NCBI GenBank assembly: GCA_001557505.1
Contig: LSAX01000006.1
Location: 1,116,001-1,180,000 of the forward strand
Origin: Reticulascus tulasneorum
Lineage: Eukaryota > Ascomycota > Sordariomycetes > Glomerellales > Reticulascaceae
Direction of reading: 5' to 3'
DNA: 64,000 nucleotides
The notes under the pieces are model-generated. The model was given only the letters and a program-made list of their open reading frames with translations, did no database searches and was not told the origin of the DNA. Positions 59,317 through 64,000 of this stretch are shown piece by piece; the first letter of the stretch is position 1; each line of letters opens with the position of its first letter. The translations under genes and the position numbers were made by a program.

Positions 59317-60935
59317 GACATTCGGATCGCGGACGTTCTGGCACGGATTTGCCAGGCTGAGGTTATCGAGGGGGATCGCCGAAGACAGATGTTAATTGGC
59401 TAGAGAAGAGCGAGTGGATGAGAGCAGAAGAATACTCGGCTTTCGAAGAACGGATTGTCGGAAGGATAGTAATACAAGAAGATTTGAAAATGTTAACTGG
59501 CGATCAGAATTTGAAGATTGATGGTCGAGCTGGGAAGTGGCGCGGAAGCCCTCGTACTGTGTAGTCGCAGGTAAGGCTGGGCATTGGTACGGTGCGACTA
59601 CGTGACTAATTAAAGAAGTACCTCAGGACAGGTGGATCGGCGACGGGCAAGAATAAGGTAGCAGCCTTCCCCCCCCCCCCCCCCCCCCCCCGCCAAACCG
59701 ATCACTAATTACAAGATACTCATCATACGAACTCCTTATAACGCCTTTTGGATGGATTCCATGTCGGGAATTCGCTTCTAATAACCTCCACCTACTAATT
59801 CAACTTCTGGCATACTTTGTTTTATGCCACTCACCAAGATTATGGCTATCCTTGTTGTCGAAAGTTGCTGGCTCAGCTCTCCCATGGCACATTGGTTGGT
59901 GGTGGCAAGTTCCGGGACCTGACATCAGCCGCATGCCCCATATCGTCATGATCGCGACGGTTTGAAGCGAACCTTGAACTTCTTCCCAGGGCTTCCCGTA
60001 TCCTGCGGTCTACGGGCCTTGTTTGAAGGTTGCCGAAACTAGCACTACAATACTCTAGGTAGGAGATATAAATAGGGAGTACATAGTAAGTTTTAGTTAG
60101 GATGCTCGTATCAATTCCTACATGATCCTTCGCCTACAGCCCACCAAAATGACAACAAACCGCTTATGTTAGTTTTCAGCGGCACTGCTTTTTACTATCC
60201 AGCTGTCAGCACGCTGATAAGGGGACTCGGGAGTTTGGTTGTGCCTGGTATTCGAAGTGCACATTGCTGTATCATGCCGTAGATGGATCTACGATTATAG
60301 CATGAATGTTCTCCAATGGTCGCAACAGGTACAAGCCAGGGCAACAACCGGAAAGACCTTCCCAAAACGTGCAAGATTCTTGATGCAAGACAAAGGCTTC
60401 TAACGTAGTAGAACAGGTTTACTACCCAACTACTGCCTTAGGTAGGTATGTATGTAGTTACATATATCAGGCCTGGCAATTTAGATTTCGCCCCCCTTCC
60501 CACCAATCCACCGAGCCGGTATCCGGATATGTCAGCGTGGACAGAACATAAGGTACTGCGGTAGAATAAAAGTAAGGTGACAGAGGTGTGCCAGGCTTCA
60601 GGAACACCCCCAATCTGGACGAAACAGACAGTGACGTATCAAATCTCAAGGAGTGGGTGGAGTACATCTACCTCCACTATGTCATAGGCGTCGGAGAAAG
60701 TACCCATTCCATCGCAGAAAAAACCCCGCCAAACCCACTAAATAGACGGATTTTGCCCTCCATCTTATAAATATTCTCGGACTGCCCAACTTCGCCTACA
60801 AACTTATCCCGTCGCATGACAACAAACTATTGTGCACTGCACCACCTTCCCTGCGGTCACGCCCTTTTCGCTGCTAATTCTATTCACTTCCAACCAACCC
60901 AATACTAGCAAGTGATTTCAACCGCACCCTCTAAC
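59317..60935. other. Divergent spacer between HUL4 and REI1
   Basis: A 1.6-kb region with a C23 tract (59669-59691) and a TAGGTAGGTATGTATGTAG run near 60440. It should contain both promoters. No coding frame was recognised, though a missing 5' exon of HUL4 could lie here. Confidence 0.5.
59669..59691 (+). repeat. C23 homopolymer
   Basis: Twenty-three consecutive C residues about 350 bp upstream of the HUL4 ATG. It is probably a polymorphic microsatellite, and its exact length may be an assembly artefact. Confidence 0.85.
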
Positions 60936-62707
60936 ATGGCGAGTGTAGATGTGGCGGCTCTGGGCGCCTCTCCTTCCCCCGGAGGGGCCGTTTCCCATCC
61001 CTATACTTGCAACACTTGCGCCGTCGCCTACCGTAACATTGACTTGCAAAGAGGACATATGAAGAGCGATTGGCAGTAGGTTACCCATTCATTCCAGTGA
61101 ATCCCTTCAGCTTTACTTAACAGTCTGCTGACGTTATTCCCAGCCGGTATAACCTGAAGCGCAGAGTCGCCTCCCTCCCTCCAATCTCCTCCGACGTCTT
61201 CAACGAGAAGGTACTCCAAAGCCGGGCTGCCCAGACGGCAGAGGCGGAGAAGGCATACTTTGAGCGCGCATGCGAAGTCTGCGAGAAGAGCTATTCGAGC
61301 GAGAACGCCTATCAAAACCATCTCACCAGTCAGAAGCACAAGCTGAAGCAGGCAACCGTGAACAAGAGAAATGGGGCCGTGCCAGACGACGCCAGCTCCA
61401 TGGTGAGCTCAACCTTCTCCTTGGGAGATCCTATAGCCGCCGATCAGGACGAGGAAATGGACTCGGATGCCGAGGAGGAGTTCACAAAAGTCGTGCAAGG
61501 TCTCAAGAAGACAAAATTGGACGACCGACCGTCATCTGGGCCGTCCCCTGTTCGGCGGCCGTCGAACCCCCACCTTTCTGCACAGGGTCGACACCAGCAT
61601 GACCACCCTGTCTCCGAGTCTCCTATCAACCGAGATTCAAGTTCGACAACTCCTGTACCGTCCAAATCCGAGCTGTCTTGGACACTGAAATCATGCCTGT
61701 TCTGCAACTACACCTCGCCAACAGTGCCGCTAAATGCTCACCACATGGAGCGTTTCCATGGCATGTTCGTCCCTGAGAAGAAGTATCTGGTCGACTTGGA
61801 GGGGTTGCTCACCTTGCTGCAAGAGCGAGTCCACGAAGGGCATCAGTGCTTGTATTGTGGCAAGACCAAGGGCACGGCGTTTGCAGTCCAGACCCATATG
61901 CGGGATAAGGGCCACTGCAAGGTCCCGTATTCCACAGAGGAGGATCAGATTGATATTGGTGACTTTTACGATTTCAGAAGTACATACTCCGATGGGGGCG
62001 AGTCAGAAGATGAGTCAATGGGCGAAACAGACCGAAACGGGGGAGCCAAACTGGGTGCCCAACGTGGTAGCAAACTGACGGGCGAAGACGGCAAGGAGAT
62101 AACTGAAGTGCAAGATGACGGATGGGAGACAGATAGCTCGACATCGTCACTCGATTCGGCCGACCTCACTGCCGTACCCGCTGAGGGCCACTACCATCAA
62201 TATGAGCGGCTGGACAAGCACCCACATCATACTCACAGCAACCCTCGAGCTCACCACCAAGCAGATGGCTGGCATTCACATGCTCACAAACACACTCACG
62301 CTGCTTTTTACGACGAGTATGAATTGCATCTCCCGTCAGGAAAATCTGTCGGCCATCGATCTTTGAATAAGTATTTCCGACAGAACTTGCACGACTATCC
62401 CACCCCGGCGGAACGCGCTGAGCGTCTTGCGCTGGAAGCTGGTTCCAGCGACGAAGACGATATGGATGTCGACGGCGGCGAGAGCAGAGAAGTTGCCAGA
62501 ACGGGCCCTCAACGGTCCAGAGCAGTCATGCGAAGAGATGCTGCCGGCATGGTTGGAGTGCCGGATGTCAAGAAGCGAGCTGTCAAGAAGGCCGAACTGC
62601 GTGGCCGGCAGGCAGCTGGCCACCGGGAGAAGAAGAACGACTGGGCATATGGCAAGGCGGCGAACAACCAGAAAACGTTCTACTACCGTTTCAGGGCTGG
62701 TGGTTGA
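60936..62707 (+). CDS. REI1: Cytoplasmic 60S subunit biogenesis factor, Rei1/Reh1 type
   Basis: The spliced product is 567 aa from exons 60936-61075 and 61144-62707. The 68-nt intron (GTAGGT...CCCAG, branch GCTGAC) splits the tryptophan-histidine pair of the first finger. Four C2H2-type fingers are visible: C25-C28-H41-H47 (YTCNTC--YR), a second at about 89-113 (CEVCEKSY), and a pair at about 231-252 (CLFCNY) and 280-306 (CLYCGKT). The arrangement, acidic linkers and C-terminal NNQK-FYYRF match the Rei1/Reh1 family. These factors probe and close the peptide exit tunnel and help release Arx1 during late 60S maturation in the cytoplasm. An unusual histidine-rich stretch (about 395-436, HPHHTHS, HAHKHTH) interrupts the region before the tail. 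The start at 60936 is the first ATG giving the N-terminal finger. Confidence 0.93.
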
Positions 62708-63655
62708 ACGACGAAAATCTTTATTAATGTCGGAGTTAGAGCAAAACGCTGTCGAAGTAGACAACGTCAATGGGCGGGCATGGATGCATCTTCAGGGAAA
62801 GGAGATCAAGGTAGGGTAGACAAGATTCAAGACAATTGATATAGACATGATGCCTCATCTACCTCGGTTTTTTTTTTTGCGTGACATGAACGGCATCTCT
62901 GACCAGTTCCACCTCGCAGAACCACCCTTGAGTTCTACATGTAAAGTGTATGAGCTGCCCCAGTTGTTGAGAAATGCATTGCGGGTCTGCGAGATGGCGA
63001 GCCTAGGAAAGGGCCCAAGGCAGGTTTCTTCGCTATTCTTCATTTGCCGTGCTTGAGCCCGAGCTTCTGGAAATGCCCTCCAGTTCGCGTCCCGATTGTT
63101 CGTCCATCTCTTCAGCCTTCACGCACGGAATCGAATTTCCTTCGTACGTATCCCTTTTGCGACCGACGCCGCTCACTGTTTGATCCACGTCACCCTGTTA
63201 GGAGAAAAAATGCTTGTGAGAGAGAGGGCATGAGAGGGTACATATCGTGGGAAGTTGGTTTCAACAGAAAGAGACTTGTCTCACTATATATGGCACATAC
63301 TCGCATATTATCCGCAGCACAGCTGGAGGAGTATTTGGTGGGAATTGCAACTGTTAATTCTGAGTTCCTAGATGGTTTTGTGATCGCCTATGAACAAGAA
63401 TGAATCCGAGGAGATCCGTAAGATGGAAAGGAAAGGAAACGCGCCAATCAGCCCCAAACGATGAATGCGTCTCTCTCATGCTCCTTTCGGAGACGTTAGA
63501 GATTGCATCGCGTCTTCTCCGCCACGGCAAGACTCCTCCGGACTTTCGATGCTGCCCCAAAGTCGGGCCTCGTCCTCTCTATATCGGGTAAAGATAACTT
63601 TTCTCCTAAGCTAGTATCAAGGTACCTTGATATGAGCTCACCGAAGCACAAAAAT
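62708..63655. other. Convergent 3' spacer
   Basis: About 950 bp between convergent REI1 and the KH-protein gene. It has a T-rich run near 62869 but no recognised gene or RNA. Confidence 0.55.
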
Positions 63656-64000
63656 TTACTCCCGCGATCGGTTGTTGATTCCTTCCTGGACGGCGGCGAG
63701 AATAAGCTCCTTCGCTTTCTCAACCCCATCCTTGGTACCAATGACCTCAATAGTCTCATCCTTCGAGTCGTTCCGTGGAACATTGATCTTGCAGCCGCTC
63801 TGCTTTCGAATAGAGTTGACCTTGCTGCCAGCAGATCCAATGACGTAGCGGTAAGTCTTGGTGTCAGGAAGGACCAAATATCCCGTAGTAGTGTTCTTGC
63901 GAGCTTGCTCCAAAGCAGCCTGGATGACTGTCTTGGCCTTCTCAACATTCTCAGGGGAGCCGCGAAGAACCCATGGGATCTCTCCTTCTTCTGTGGATGT
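63656..64000 (-). CDS. SCP160: 3' end of KH-domain RNA-binding protein, vigilin/Scp160 type (truncated at window edge)
   Basis: The minus-strand frame is open from the window edge to a TAA at 63656-63658, giving the last 114 codons. They contain the end of one KH repeat (WVLRGSPENVEKAKTVIQ) and one complete repeat: YLVLPDTKTYRYVIG, the GSAG loop (GxxG), IRKQSG--INVPR and IEVIGTKDGVEKAKELI. The helix-GxxG-helix and strand pattern is the standard type I KH fold. Tandem KH repeats at the C-terminus with this spacing are typical of vigilin/Scp160, which binds polysomal mRNA at the ER. The 5' part lies outside the window, so the assignment to Scp160 rather than another multi-KH protein is probable, not certain. 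Confidence 0.75.
   Translation of the reverse strand, partial: TSTEEGEIPWVLRGSPENVEKAKTVIQAALEQARKNTTTGYLVLPDTKTYRYVIGSAGSKVNSIRKQSGCKINVPRNDSKDETIEVIGTKDGVEKAKELILAAVQEGINNRSRE

Overview
The window looks like nuclear DNA of a filamentous ascomycete (Pezizomycotina; a Sordariomycete is my best guess). The reasons are introns of 47-75 nt (one of 152 nt) with GTAAGT/GTATGT-like donors and CTAAC/CTGAC branch sites just before the acceptor, fungus-typical families (DUF1752/DUF3295, Lsb5, Hul4, Rei1, Scp160), and scattered TAGGTACCTA-type runs in the spacers. No ribosomal RNA or confident tRNA gene was found.

The layout has two halves. From 1 to about 40 kb the sequence is gene-poor: one DUF1752/DUF3295 regulator gene (8.8-10.6 kb, minus strand) sits between about 8.7 kb and 18.9 kb of non-coding sequence. 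A divergent pair follows at 29.5-33.6 kb: a multi-pass membrane protein that I read as a TLC-like domain joined to an LGT-like domain, and a DHA2-type MFS exporter. Another 6.5 kb spacer follows. From 40 kb to the end the density approaches normal with conserved housekeeping genes: a CHY zinc-finger protein (-), an unrecognised fungal protein (-), LSB5-type VHS protein (+), an AIG2/gamma-glutamylcyclotransferase-like protein (+), a HUL4-type HECT ubiquitin ligase with an N-terminal AZUL finger (-), a REI1-type 60S maturation factor (+), and the 3' end of a vigilin/SCP160 KH protein (-) running off the right edge.

The housekeeping genes look like an ordinary conserved neighbourhood (endocytosis, ubiquitination, ribosome maturation, mRNA binding) with no sign of shared regulation. 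The exception is the membrane-protein/exporter pair. It shares a 558-bp divergent promoter containing a candidate Zn2Cys6 site (CGG-N6-CCG) and may be a small lipid or metabolite modification-and-export module. This is the best candidate for something undescribed. Spliced gene models were built by hand from splice signals and reading frame, so exon boundaries should be treated as predictions.
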